64,000 nt of DNA from Arthrinium phaeospermum (Eukaryota; Ascomycota; Sordariomycetes; Amphisphaeriales; Apiosporaceae): positions 620,001 through 684,000 of the forward strand of contig QYRS01000013.1 of assembly GCA_006503535.1 (NCBI GenBank). Reading direction: 5' to 3'. Below are positions 45,179 to 57,963 of this stretch, piece by piece (the stretch's first letter is position 1; each line of letters begins with the position of its first letter). The position numbers and the translations under genes are program-made. The notes under the pieces were generated by a model that saw only the letters and a program-made list of their open reading frames with translations, had not been told where the DNA came from and did no database searches.

Positions 45179-48100
45179 TCATCTTCTCGGTACACCGCCA
45201 CGGCCGAAGCCCCCGCTGCCGCCACTGTTCCAACCTTGTGCCACACTCTGTTTCCAGATCATCTGCGCGGCGTTCTGCGCTTGCAGGCGCTCCTTCTGGC
45301 GATGCCGGTGTTTCAGGTAGTCTGCAGCCTCGGGGCGCATACGCAGAATCCGGAGGATCATATCGTCACTGGGGTCTGCCTGCGCTTCTTTGCGCTTCTC
45401 CTCCTTGGCCCGCCGCATCGTGCCAAGGTTGCGACTCATCATGATGCTCTTGCCACGACGGATTGTTCCCATCGAAGCAAAGGCTGGGCCTGCGCCCACG
45501 CCCATGCTGCCAAATGACGCAGGGGCAGAGAGGCGGTTCGGATTCGAGGTGAGCTCTTGTTGCATGGCCTGTTGTTGGCGCTGGGCCGTGGCCGCCGCCA
45601 TACGCTCCGATGTGTGGATCAGCTGGTCCGTCTGTTCAAAGTAGAAGAAGTTCAGCGAGGCGAGCTCGTGATACTTAGGCGACTTGAGGACTTCGGCGGG
45701 CACGCCGAGAACCTCGCCGTCTTCATCTCTTGCATTGAAGAACTCGAAGAGCAACCCGAGCCACTTGTACACCACCTCGCATTCCCGCTCACTCAAGGGC
45801 TTCTGGCTGGAGGGCTTATCAGACAGGGGAGGCACAAGAAGCGATTCGATCGCCATCAGCACCTCTTTCCAAAGTCGCGTCATGACGGCGACCATGGTGG
45901 CTTCTGTAAGCGTCTGCTTCATGATAGCAAAATTGTCGTTGAAGTAGGTGAAAAGCGATTGCAGCGCATTCTCAATATCAGCACTGGTGATGGTCGGCAC
46001 GCGAGATTGTCGCTTAAAGAAGATCTGCGCCGACTGCATGATGTTCCTGCCCAGAAGGTTCCGGAGGTTCTCGTGGGACAACGTTGCATTGATATGCGCC
46101 GTAAGCTTGGGGTTATGTTAGCACGCGTTGCCACAGATTATGGGGGTGGTTTGTTTTGTTTCCGTACCTTGTCCGTGATTCCCCGAACCATGTCTCGCTC
46201 TGCCCGTTTGAGGAGTCTGAAGGCTTTGCCAAAATAGAACTGGATGTCGTCTCGCTCGCCCTCCATGCTGACACGAAGCAGCATACGGCCCTGTGTATCA
46301 AGTTCGAGCCAGAATTCTCTCGGGAGGTAGTCACTGAAATGGATCGGATCAAGCTTCAAGGATGTGCGCCCAACGAAGTCGTGGTCCCCGAAAGTATCGT
46401 AGTCCCAGATTGTTGCAACGACATTGAGGGGACCAGTAACGGTGATATCGACAGACTCGTCCCACCTGGGATTCAGGTTCCTCATGACGACGCGGGTCTT
46501 GGCTAGACGCTTTTGATACTCGTCTCCAAGGACCACATATGGATCACTAGTGCCATTCGGGTCACAGGCTTTCAAGTCTTCGGCTTCAACGATCTTGATC
46601 GTAAACACGTACTTGTTCGGCCGCTTGACTTGCTTCCTAGGCCCGTCGGCCTTCTCTAATACAGCAGCGCAAGCGTCGACATTCATGGACTTCTCCAGCT
46701 TGTCCAGTTCCTGCATGGCATATTCCACGTTGTTGAGTTTGACAAGAGACTATCGATATGTCAATAGGGGGTTTCATTCATGTGGCCTGGGTCGCTCGAC
46801 TCACCTGGGAATAGAATTGGAATGGCTCGAACTTGTCTTTCGTGTTCCACGCATCCTTTGCGTATTTCATGAATTTGCCCTGGGTCGTCTGTGCAGCCTC
46901 GGACTCTGCCTCCTCGGTCGTCCTCGGAGTATTCATTTCTTTAACAAACTCACTGTCTACGATCTCGCAGTATTTGCATATACCATTGGCGAAGATTCGT
47001 GAGAGAGAAGTCATGAAACGCGCATGGTGGACATCGTTGTCCCAGCCCAGCTGGAATATCTGGTCTGCAGTCTGGTTGAAGCTTCTGAACATATCGATAA
47101 TCGAGTTACTGTGCCGGTCGGAATCTAGAGTTATGTGGCCCTCTCCATGTGACCGGACTTGGAAAGTGTCGAGCTTGATAGCTTCGGTGACGATTTGATC
47201 TGTCAAGCGCTCGGCGTTTTCGATCCATCGCCATACAAAGCCGACAAGAACCTCTTCGATGTCGAAGGAGAAGGGCTTATCCGGCAGAGATGAGTGGTGG
47301 ATCTGGCGTATCTCACAAAGTTCCCGGTAAAGCGCGAACCCATCATCGGACCCAAACTCGACGCCTTGGGCTTGTGCGACCTCGATGATTTGGATGATAC
47401 ATGACTCCGCATCTTGTTCAAAGGACGGGAACATGGTTTCCACGAGACATGTCAGAGGGTTTACCCCCATAATCTCTGGATTCGACCGATACCGTTTCTT
47501 GATTCTCTCGCATAGTTTGACGACACTTTTGCCCAGCTGGACGACATGATTGAAGTCCCAATCCTCCTTCTGCACCGGAAGCACATTCTCGAGGAACCCG
47601 CGGTACACCGCTGCAGCTTTGGCTTGCAGGCCCTCCCGCAACGTGTTTGAGTAGTTCTCGTCTTCCTCGGGCCGTGTGGAGAAGCTGGGGTCGGACTTGA
47701 TGTGGTTGTCAAGTACGTGCAAAGCTGGACCGATCGAAGGCGGTTTTGTATCGTAGCAGTTCATGAAAGTGTCGTACAGTTCGCGGAGGAGTGCCTCGTG
47801 GAGGGAGCTCAGAGTATGCTGATACACAGCAAAGTCGTGTAGTGTCCATTTGCTCCTGTCCATGGTTGCTAGACTTTCATTGAACAGGTAGATGTGAGGA
47901 GGCTTCTTGGGCTCGGGCGGTGGCTCTTTCACCATTTCAAACGCATTGTCCAAATCTATCACATTGAAGAGCGTGTCTAGGAATCTGCCGGCTGCCACCT
48001 CCAGGAAGACGACCAAGCGCGTGAACTGGGGAATCCGCCATTGCACACACAGCTCTGTCAAGAGATCCATGGATACAGCCGAGAAAGGACCAGGCTGCTC

Positions 48101-49429
48101 CGAATCTTCGCCATGCACAGCGTCAAACTCCATGGCATATTTGGCTATGGTCTTGAAGAAGGCACGAGGTTCTGGCGGAATGAAGGTGTAGTGTGCCTCA
48201 TCAACACTTCTGATGCTGCTGGTATCATCCAAGGTCATGGAGCCAAGGTTGAGCTGGTCAAGGCTATACTCGGAGTTGGGGCTCGACAAGACTCTGCCAA
48301 TGTCAGAATAGGTTTGGTCCTCGGCGTAAGACGAGCCTGGGCTAGAAGGTAAGGGCTTTTCCACCGCCGCGAAATAAGTTGAAGTTCTATTCAACTTTGG
48401 ATTAGCCGTAAGGATGTCCATCATCATCTGGGACAGATGAGGAGCCTCTGCCCTTTTCCATTCTTGATAAGCCTCGTCAACATCAAAGTCTCTACTCTGC
48501 AGCGCCCCATCCATACCGGAGTTCATGCGATGTTGGTAGGATTTGAGATCTTTGAGCGCAGCTTCTTCGGTCCAGTTGGGCTTTTGAGCATCAATATGCC
48601 CCTGAACATCTGAGTTGGAGACGCCGAATATCATGGCGACTGCTTGAACCATCGGCATATCTTTTACATCATAGCTTAGTGGGACCGTGACTTCGACTGT
48701 TGTGCCCCCGTTTTGTCCAGTGTCAATGAAAAGATTCTGGTCGTTCGTGAGCAGCTTGTTCTCTAGAGTCTTGAGGCGGGTCATGAGTTCAGGCTTGTCT
48801 CGGTCGCTTCCCATATCCCTCAAGATGTTGCTCACGAGCCGTACGAACATGGCCAGGTGCCTGTCCACGAGGGTCTTCCAATGATCGTCACCTGGCTTGT
48901 CTGTCGGCGCGGCGCGGCATGCCTTGGTCGCAGAGGAGTAGAATATCAAGATGAGAGGCTCCAGCTTTCGTTCCTTGTCTATGCTCTTTCGGAAGCTTTG
49001 GTCGGTGAAGGCAGTATAGGCCTCGCCAAATGTTCTCTTGAGGGCCGAGTCATTGTATCCTGGAGCTCGCTCGGTCCCCATAAGCACGCCCGTCAACCGC
49101 TTCTCCAGTGGACTGCGAAAGCCGTGGGGTAGCTTCACGCTTCCTGAATTCCCGGGTAGGAACTCCTTGACGAGGTCCGTAACGGTAGATGTGGTCCGTT
49201 GGTGCTGATGCTTCGGTGCAGGCACGAACTGCTTTCGTTTCGCCTTTGGCTGGAGAAGGTAGTGCAGGTAGGCAACCCTCAGCGCATATGTATAGGCGTC
49301 ATCGTGGCTCACGGTGAGCTGTCGGGCGCTCGAGCTCGTCCGGCTGCGTCTGTCGCCTCTCTCGCCCCTCTGTACGCTGTCGAGACGGCGATTGAGCAGC
49401 TGGAACGACTTCCTCGATCCCTGCGACAT
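45179..49429 (-). CDS. Munc13/Ync13-like protein with C2 domain
   Basis: Three exons on the minus strand: 49429-46805, 46749-46168 and 46105-45179. The introns are 55 nt (GTGAGT...GATAG) and 62 nt (GTACGG, branch CTAAC, CCAAG); 1,377 residues. The large N-terminal part (exon 1) is helical with MUN/MHD-like character. A C2 domain occupies about residues 920-1030, with KYVFTIKIVEAEDLKACDPN, GTSDPYVVL, NLNPRWDESVDI and DYDTFGDHDFVG; the spacing of its acidic residues suits Ca2+ binding. Another helical MHD2-like segment follows (about 1070-1250), then a basic disordered tail ending GFGRGGVPRR. Such proteins are related to animal UNC-13/Munc13 and fission yeast Ync13, which acts at the plasma membrane in exocytosis/endocytosis balance and cell-wall integrity during cytokinesis. 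That role is inferred from the family. The start is an ATG shortly before the conserved helical region. Confidence 0.9.
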
Positions 49430-52400
49430 GGTAGCGAAGGGCTACAAGCCGGGCGACGTGTCGTGTTGCGTGCGCCAGGAGTCGGTCAACTAGGTGGCGA
49501 TGGTGTAGACGATCATCACAGACTGAGCGACCTCAATGCAATCAAGGTTTCGGTTCGATGTTGCTGGCGGTGGCGGCAATGGTGGGAGGTAGGAAGGCAC
49601 AAGGCAGTGGGTGGCCAAGCAGAAAAGAGCAAACAGGACGGGTTCAATGGATGGACGACGTTCTTGTTGACCTGGCCTGTATCTCGGGTGGGTTTGGGTT
49701 CGAGCAAGCAAGCGCTGGGACTCGGGAAGGTTAGGTTTAGATTTGGAACAACGTCATTGCCCAAGTCGACGCATGATACGACGAGAGAAGAACGAGGGGC
49801 TGGTTTGGGACCAGGAAAGGAAATGCCGCCTGAAGCAGAGTGCCCCTGACACTATCCTGTGTGTACCTACTTTACACATACCTGAAATAGATTGATTGAA
49901 TTTGTCCCTTAGGTACGGCTAGCCCCTAAACTTACAACCTACACGCTAACCTTGGGAGGGAGGGAGCGCCAGGTTTGCCTCCAGCGGTCTCCTCCAAGTA
50001 CATAGCTCGTACTGGCTGTAGGGATCTGTTGGGCCGCCTGGTTCCTGTCAAGTCGGTGAGTTGGGCAACCTCACACTTCCAAGTTAGTGTAGTGTGTACA
50101 TCGTGCCCAAGAGCAATTGAATCATGAGCTTTGTCAGATCGATCAATGCTGGTGATCCAGAGTAATCTCCCAGGTCCCCAATCTAAAAGTGCGCAAGGCA
50201 ATAAATGATACGAAAAAATACGGAAGGCAAGTAAACAAACAAGCGCCGTCATTGTCACTGCCAACCAAATTGGGATGGATCTACGAACCAGACCTGAACA
50301 GTTGCTACATGTAATTACATGTATTACTCCTCCCCACCCCATAGCGTGCTCACACTTTTGGTTGCGAACCTTCACCCGTGACAGCGACGTGACAGCTGGA
50401 GACTGGGTTCGGCACGCGCCGCCATGGTGGTGCTTCCGATATGCTTCGCTATGCGTCAGGATAACACGACGAGGACAGAAGCGAACACGGTATGTATTCG
50501 CTCCACGTGCAAGTAGGGCAGGCATGGAATCCGGTCGCCGGGCGAGCTAAGTGCTAAGTGAGCTACATAAGCGCTGCGAGAAGTGGGATTTCTCTTCTTT
50601 CCCTCTAAAATGTCCTAATCTTGAATCTATTTGTAGCACATGAGATACAGCACGTACCCCACTGCCCACCGCAAAGGTACCTCAGGGTATGTAGAACACT
50701 AGCCGTCTAGCCGTGATATGTGAAGCACATAGGTTACCATAGAACCACTAATAACCAGGCCATCTATATAAGTACGTGTAGTCGCAGGCGATTTCTCCGA
50801 CCTAAGGTAGGTATGCAGATTGAACAAGAACAAGGCCATGCCTGGGGATCTTGAACGCTTGTCAGATGCTGCTGAAGCCGAGTAACGTCCCCAGGATCGG
50901 GTAGCATGGTTGGTGCTCAGCCTGACGTGACTGAATAGCTTCACGTTTGTGGGCATGTAAGTGTATAGGTATCTATATAAAATCCGGGCAATTATAGACC
51001 GTATATATACCTATAATTCTATAGTACCTCTCTTAAAAGATAGAAATGCTGTGGAACCGCTTGCTTATCTGCTAATTACATGTAGATAGGCCATGGGTCA
51101 AGGACGCATATACTGGCAAGCGTATAGTATTGCACAATCAGGAAAAGAAATACTCCAGCCTTTTCATCCCAACTGTCTACAATACCAACCCGCGAAACTG
51201 CCCTTGTCCACGTTATTGCTGTGAATTGATAAACTACATATGTACATGCTGCTATCTTAGGCGTCGGCCATGAGTGGCAAGGTAAGTGTCGTATTACGCC
51301 ATGCATTCGTATTCAGGCTACGACAGACAACAGGCGCAAGAGGAAAACGGTCTTCAACTGGGGCATTGATTGTACACCTACACTCGGTATCGAATAGTGT
51401 GCCGACAGCTGACAGATATACGCGCACGCTCGCTAACTTGCCTATGTTCGGTGTCGCGTCCTATTGCCCGGAAGAAGCCATGTATCTAACCGCTTTGCTT
51501 CATTGCTGAATTCCAAAAAGGCCACAGAGTAAGTGACCGGCCGGCCAAGAGAGCACTGGTTTGAGAGTTGACCTTGGTCTGTAAATGTAAAGCTGCTTGC
51601 AGCATCTTTAGAAGACCGCACATGGCAAACAACTTTGATAAGATGGATCAAGCATACCTAAAGTCATGTCCTTCAGGTAGGTAGTGAGCGAATAATCAAT
51701 ACCTAAGGTACCTTGTAAACAACCACCCCTCAAAATCAATGTCTATGATATTCTAGATCGGATGAGGAAGTGCATCATCTAGAAATGCAGTACGTATGCC
51801 TCTCTGGAGCCAGGTTAGACCCGTGTTATTCGCGTCGATTAGGTAGGCAGGCATGTATGCCGTGCATGTAGCCATGCTCGACATTGATGTACCTAACAAT
51901 GGCATATAACAGGCCTTACCCAGCTTAAGCCGCGCCTGGTTGGCTTCAATGTTAGCTGCCCACCAGGCACCAGGTCTTCTAGATACCTTTGTATCTGCTG
52001 GTATGAATCAGTCAATCAAGCAATCAGCCAACCAAGCAACATAGCCAGCATCTTCCCCTCCAAATCCTTCTGCTGCCGGCCGGAAGCATCCACGAGCTCG
52101 AAGATCAGGAGTTTGTGCTTGCTTCATACTCGGCTAGGTTTAGGTTCATTGCAGGGTGCCCAGTGCCCAGTGCCCAGTCCTCTCCTCTTGATCCTCTATC
52201 GAAGTGGCCCTTCCCAGTTCGCAATTATTAGAAACAACAACCCCGCCAGCCCCCGTCGCATTCTACTTTTTGGAGCAGCAGATTGGCCGGCCGACGTAGT
52301 AGCCCCCCCTCTGTCGCATATCTTGCACTTGCAGTATACCGGGCTGCTGCTGCTACGACGACAACTACCACTGCCCTGCATACCATACCTCATACCCGTC

Positions 52401-52706
52401 TCCAGTCCGGCCAAACACCAAGCACGCCTGCATCCATTGATTGCACCGCCTACCTTGCTGTATCTGCTGCGGTATGATTTGCTTACAACCTTCGATCCCC
52501 TCGACATCCCCAGCATTGAATTGACCCGTTCCTGGCCATTCAGCTCCCGCCTTTGCATTCCTATTTGGCCATCGAAAAACCCCCCCAAGCCCGGACTAAG
52601 AAGAACAAGAACGAATACCAGCATCGTTTTGGCGCGCGCTCTCTCCCGACTCTGAACACAACGAAGTGACTTGCGGCCGACTTTCTGGCTGCAGCCTTCT
52701 GCAAAC
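49430..52706. other. 3.3-kb divergent intergenic region, Munc13-like / ArfGAP
   Basis: No gene is supported. It includes an AT-rich section (about 50930-51080) with TATATA motifs, several GTAGGTA/TACCTAA motifs near 51660-51710, and a GTGCCCA triplication at 52156-52178. It should hold both promoters. Confidence 0.5.
52156..52178. repeat. (GTGCCCA)3 tandem repeat
   Basis: Three consecutive 7-bp units in the ArfGAP promoter region. Confidence 0.85.
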
Positions 52707-55700
52707 ATGGGCGTTGTCAGTAGCCGACCCGACGATGGCGCCGCCATCTTCCTCAAAGACCAGAATCGATGTGAGTGCGCAGACTGCACTGCATATATGT
52801 ATGCGCCATGGCCACTAATCCTCCTGCTGCAGTATCGATATCTTCCCTAGTCATATCCAACCCTCGGAAGCGCTCCGCCGTCACCGTCGTCCCTAATGCT
52901 TTCCCAGCGACTCGAGCCACAGCAACACGAGCGCCCGGCGATACTAGCTCTGTAGAGTTTGTGCAGGTTCGTTGCAGATGCTGCTCCTCCAACCTGTCGG
53001 CGGAAATGGGCGTCTTTGCAGCAAGTCTGACTGCGTTTAAACTAGGACAACGAACCTTCTGCGACCCCCAACTTCCTACTGAAGCTCAGCAACGAGGACG
53101 AGCTCGTCTTCCAATTCACCTTCATCGTACGGCAAGAAGCCAGCGCTAGCCCGACGCATACGAGTATCAACGGCCTTACCTACGTCTACGCATCCACCGC
53201 AAGGGAGGTGGAGAACCTGGTCACCAGGGAGTTTCATGCAGACCCCAACTTACACAAGAACTCCAATGTCGAGCTGGTAGGGGACTTCAGTACCGGCGGT
53301 AGTTCCTCCGTAAGCTTTGAGTGGTCCTGGAGATGGAAGCCGCCGCGACCCATCGAGGATAGGGGAGGCGGCTGGAGGAATACTTGCAGTGTATGTTCCA
53401 TCATTTCCCAGGGCAGCACAGATGCCGGTTGTTGACGTGTCTGTAGTTCGTCGAGTATGACCCGAGAGCCCACAAGCTCGTGACGCTTGCGAGCTTCTCG
53501 TTTTGGGTTGCAAGTAAGCATCTGCCTCGAGTCGCAACTAAATTCCTGCCTGCGAAACTAACCAAACAACAGATACAGGCTTCACTCCCAGCCATCCAAG
53601 CTCACCATCTCCAGTCTTTCAGCTAGCCGTTCCTCCTAAGATTCGCGTCGCCTCGTCCCAGTCGGTCGATTCCCGCATTAGTGAGCAGGATGAACCCGGG
53701 TCACCCCTGAATTTGCATTATGACCTCTCTCCTGCTGTACCGACTATCTCACAGTCCACCTACCAATCCGTTAAGGTTGATGTGGCTTGCCCCAGGCCCG
53801 GCGACGACATGACTGCGGGCGACGACGGCCCAGTCTTCCGCGCTACGATGAAAGCGCTCGAGCAAAAGACGGGCAATATGCGCGCACAGATGAAGAAGGT
53901 GCTGAAGAAGGCAGACCATGCCTATGTGGCCCAGATCGAGGCCAACGATGCATTCATGAGCTTCATTGACGCGTTGCGAGAAGCCTCCTCAACTAATGCC
54001 AATGCTGTCCAGCCGGCGCTGAATCACTACTTTGATCACATTGCCAAGGAAATCGTATCATACGAGCGGCAAAACGCAATAAACTTACAAAAGATCATCG
54101 TGGAGCCCGTAAGTAGGCTGTACACCTACGACATCAAACAAGCAGAAAGCAAGAAGCGCGACTTTGAGGAAGAGAGTAAAGATTACTACAACTACCTGTC
54201 ACGTTATCTAGGCCAGCGACAGGACTCGGTCAAAACGAAGAAGTTGGCGGATAGCGACACAAAGTACCAAACAAAACGGCGCAACTTCGAGCTGAAACGT
54301 TTCGACTATTCCTCTTTCATGCAGGACCTGCATGGCGGGCGCAAGGAACAGGAAGTCCTATCTCATTTGACAAGATATGCCGACGCTCAGGCGAGGGGCT
54401 TCTTGAATACGGCAAAGAAGATAGATGGCCTGCTGCCCCAATTGGAGGCTCTCTCGAGTGAGGTGCAGGAAGCCGACAAGGAGTTCCAGTACCAACGAAG
54501 GGAGAGGGAGGAGAAACGACGGTTCTTGGAGAAGAGCAACCTCCAGTATAACGAACCGGAGGGGGTCATCTCTGCCTCGAGCATCGGTGTAGTAAACGCT
54601 CTAACCAATGGCGTAGTGGCCAGCTCGGAGGGAGACCTGGGCCGTGCTGATAGCACAGGTTCGCAATTGCGGGCTGTGCCAACCGGCAATTCGGGCTCGG
54701 CCACGGCAGGTAGCGACTTGTCACGCTCACCCGGCAGCCTCAACCAGTCGGCCGGGAGCCCAGCGCAGAATGCCAAGTTCAAAGGGATTCGCGATCTCGA
54801 GGAACGAGACCTTAGCCTGGTGGCCATTGCTGAAAAGAACTCGGCACAACGTAAAGAGGGCCTCCTATGGGCTCTGAACCGGCCTGGAAGTCATGTCGAC
54901 CCTAGGGCGTTAACAAAGCAGCAAGGATGGCACAAGTAAGTATTGTGGTACCCGAGGAAACGATGACTCGGCTAACTTTTCCAGGTTCTGGGTAGTGCTG
55001 GACCAGGGCAAACTGTCCGAGTACAGTAACTGGAAACAGAAGCTCGACCTTCACATGGACCCCATCGATTTGCGTATGGCATCCGTCCGGGAAGCGAGGA
55101 ATGCGGAACGTAGATTCTGCTTCGAAGTCATCACTCCGCAATATAAGCGTGTTTACCAGGCTACCTCGGATGAAGACATGAACAGCTGGATCGTGGCTAT
55201 CAACAACGCCTTGCAGAGCGCGGTGGAGGGCCATGGGCTTAGAGAGAAGCCGTCCACGGCATCCTCGGCTAGTGACACTCCGAGCCTAAAGCGAGACATC
55301 GGGTCGATCCTTACCGGCAAAAGCATCAGTCTGAACCATGGACATAGCCAGAGCGTGAACAGTTCGGGAGCGCCCTCTCGCCGCACGACGGTTGGGGCTC
55401 GGCCAGGTCTCAGCCAACGGCCTTCGAGCAGTGCATATGACGAAAGCCCCGATAAACTGCTCCAATCGCTTCGCGACAACGACCAAGGCAATTGCTGGTG
55501 TGCAGATTGCGGCAGTGGCTCCAAGGTGGAATGGGTTTCCATCAACCTGGCCATCATTCTGTGTATCGAATGCAGTGGCATCCACCGGTCGCTTGGAACC
55601 CACATCAGCAAAGTCCGGTCTTTGACCCTCGATATCACCTCGTTCACGCCCGATATCATCGAATTATTAATGTTGGTAGGAAATCGAGTCTCCAACATGG

Positions 55701-56314
55701 TGTGGGAATCCCGGTTGGAGCCCCAAGTCAGGCCGGGGCCCCAGGCGACCCGCGAGCAACGCCTGAAGTTCATTACGGCAAAGTACGTGGACAGGGCGTT
55801 TGTTGAGCCCATCTCGGCCACTCTGTCGAGGTATCCTTCGCCCGACGAGACCCTACTTGCAGCGATTAAGCGTAGCGAGATCCAGCAAGTCATATACGCC
55901 TTGGCTCTGAAAGCGAACCCAAACGTGCTGGATAAGTCACGGGGCACCCATCCCGTCTTCCTCGCCCTCGCCGCTGCCGATCCGGCATCGCCTTCACCGA
56001 CGACGCCAAGTGCCGAGACACGACCCGAGTCCAGCATACAAAGAGTGCCCTTCCCGATTGCCGAGATGCTGGTTCAGAATGGAGCCGAGATACCGAGTGC
56101 CATGCCTGCCATCCCTCTCAGCCGCAGCGCGCAGCTCTATATAGAGCAGAAGAGAGGTCGCGCGGCCGCCATCGAGGCCACGGGCCAGTCTACGGGCAGC
56201 TCGAGCCTTAGCCCCAGCCCCAGCGAGCGACTCCCGCAGCGCGATAAGGACCGTCTGCAGAAGCGCATCAGTGCCGGAGGCCGTCTGGCTAGATCTCCTA
56301 TAGCCGAGCGATAG
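52707..56314 (+). CDS. BAR-PH-ArfGAP protein (Csx2-like) with N-myristoylation motif
   Basis: Six exons: 52707-52770, 52833-52966, 53046-53390, 53447-53513, 53573-54935 and 54985-56314. Introns run from 49 to 79 nt and all phases agree; 1,100 residues. The protein begins MGVVSSRPDD, fitting the N-myristoylation consensus (Gly2, Ser6). After a beta-rich N-terminal region comes a BAR-type helical domain (about residues 290-500: ALEQKTGNMRAQMKK..FMSFIDALREAS..YFDHIAKEIVSYERQN). A PH domain follows (GWHKFWVVLDQGKLSEYSNW to DMNSWIVAINNAL). The ArfGAP domain has zinc-binding cysteines at about 830, 833, 851 and 854 and the catalytic arginine in GIHRSLGTHISKVRSL (about 859). By family it stimulates GTP hydrolysis by Arf on curved membranes; fission yeast Csx2/Cnt6-type proteins are the nearest named relatives. 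The frame past the TAG stop is open for another 113 codons (see finding). Confidence 0.94.
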
Positions 56315-56368
56315 AGACAGCTATGGCCATATGCTACCGACTCCAGCACAAAAGTGACCTCGTCACTA

Positions 56369-56408
56369 CCACCGTCGCCGTCGCCATCGCCATCGCCGTC
56401 GTCGCCGG
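56369..56408. repeat. (TCGCCR)n microsatellite
   Basis: Alternating TCG and CCA/CCG triplets just past the ArfGAP stop codon. Confidence 0.85.
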
Positions 56409-57028
56409 CGAGCAAGTGGCTGTATCGTGCGAAATCGTTTACTGGGTCCTTTGGCTCTGCGAGTCCCTCGGAGAGGAGCAGGCGACGATCCCGCCTATCT
56501 GCTCCCTCGCTGCCCAACTCGTGCGCGGCGACGCTCAGTGCTCTCTGTTTCCGCGGTACGCAATCTACAGCGCAGTTCTCACACATTCCAATGTCTCCTT
56601 GTGCCGTCGACTCTCTTGCAAGCCCGGATGCACGTTATAACGCGTGCCCTTGACGAACCGACGGACGAGCCAAGGCGATACCTGCGTTTGGATCCAAGGC
56701 TATCAAGGTCGTTTTACAAGGGAAGTCCTTTGGTAGCCATGTACGGGTTCCTCTGCCCCCGTCGACTGACTACCCATTACCACTTCGTTGACCTCCCCTT
56801 GCGAGGCATTATATGAAGTCGCATGTCACAAAGCGATAACAGTTAGAGATCATCATGTCCCAAACCATAGCTTGGTGCCAGCTACAAAGAACTGAACTGT
56901 TATTCGGATAGAGACTTCTGGGTTTTATCATTTCGGGGGAGACATGTTTTTAGGCTATATACCAATCAGGTTTACGAGTGGAATCCGTAGGCAGTAGTGG
57001 GCAACATAAGGGGCGCGCGGCCTCCCCA

Positions 57029-57048
57029 CCCCCCCCCCCCCTTTTTTT
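57029..57048. repeat. C13-T7 homopolymer pair
   Basis: A run of 13 C followed at once by 7 T in intergenic DNA. Confidence 0.9.
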
Positions 57049-57963
57049 GTTTTCTTTTCTTCTTGTTCTTTTTACTGACGACAACCGATATCCATGGTGA
57101 AGAGGAGGAGGAGACGAAAGGGGCGCGTCTTCTCTGAACAATTATATGTTACGATGCAAAGCTACAACACCGAACACCCCTACGAAAGAAGGGAAAGAGG
57201 CAGAAACCGAGGACTGGGAAAGGGAAAGGCTATACATTATATGGAACGGAGGGAAAGGGGCCTCCTTTCGAGTGGAAGGAGAAGTGGGATGGCGCAGACA
57301 GAGGCGGAAGAAAGCCTCTGGGGTGGACCTGAGGACTCGCGACAGTGGCTGGGTTCTTCAATACCTCCACGTCTTGGACGGTGAGACAGTTAGCTGCCCA
57401 GTGTATGGATAGGATAGTAATGGTAATGCCCACGTGTATGATGCCAAGGACCAACAAATAAAAGATATTCTAGTCTCGTATTCGGCTATCTACCTACTTA
57501 AACAACCCTGTACCGACCCATACACACCGTCCAAGTGACTCTTTGCTGTCCCAGCTATGCGGTTGCCGTCCGTGAATGCCATAGAGCATCTTCACGATAT
57601 GGATGCAAATTCATTTCACAACTAGTCCGAATAATAGAAACCCATCCAACAGATGACACCGTTTGATTTATATGTTCCCGCTGGAGTCGAATGGGCCATT
57701 ACAAGTCGTTTCTGGGAAGTGATTGTGGCCCCATATAGCCGTCGGCAGCCAATACATCTTAAGAGTACATACATGCAAGGAGCAAAGCGATAAACTGGTT
57801 ACGCCCCCGATATCTCAGGCTGGAACCACCATCTGCACCATATAAACCACTTTTGAAACCGATATAACGCCAGTCCTAAGCCGAATGTGAAGATAAATCA
57901 ACCGACAGGGATATATACATGAAGACTTGCAGTAGTTGGAAGTGTTGGAATAAATAGCAAGGC

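Larger units (their letters stand above)
56315..57963. other. Convergent 3' region, ArfGAP / checkpoint kinase
   Basis: 1.65 kb between two convergent stop codons. It contains a TCGCCA/TCGCCG repeat (56369-56408) and a C13-T7 tract (57029-57048). Several overlapping frames are open near 56320-56650 because of the GC-rich repeat. No gene is called. Confidence 0.5.
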
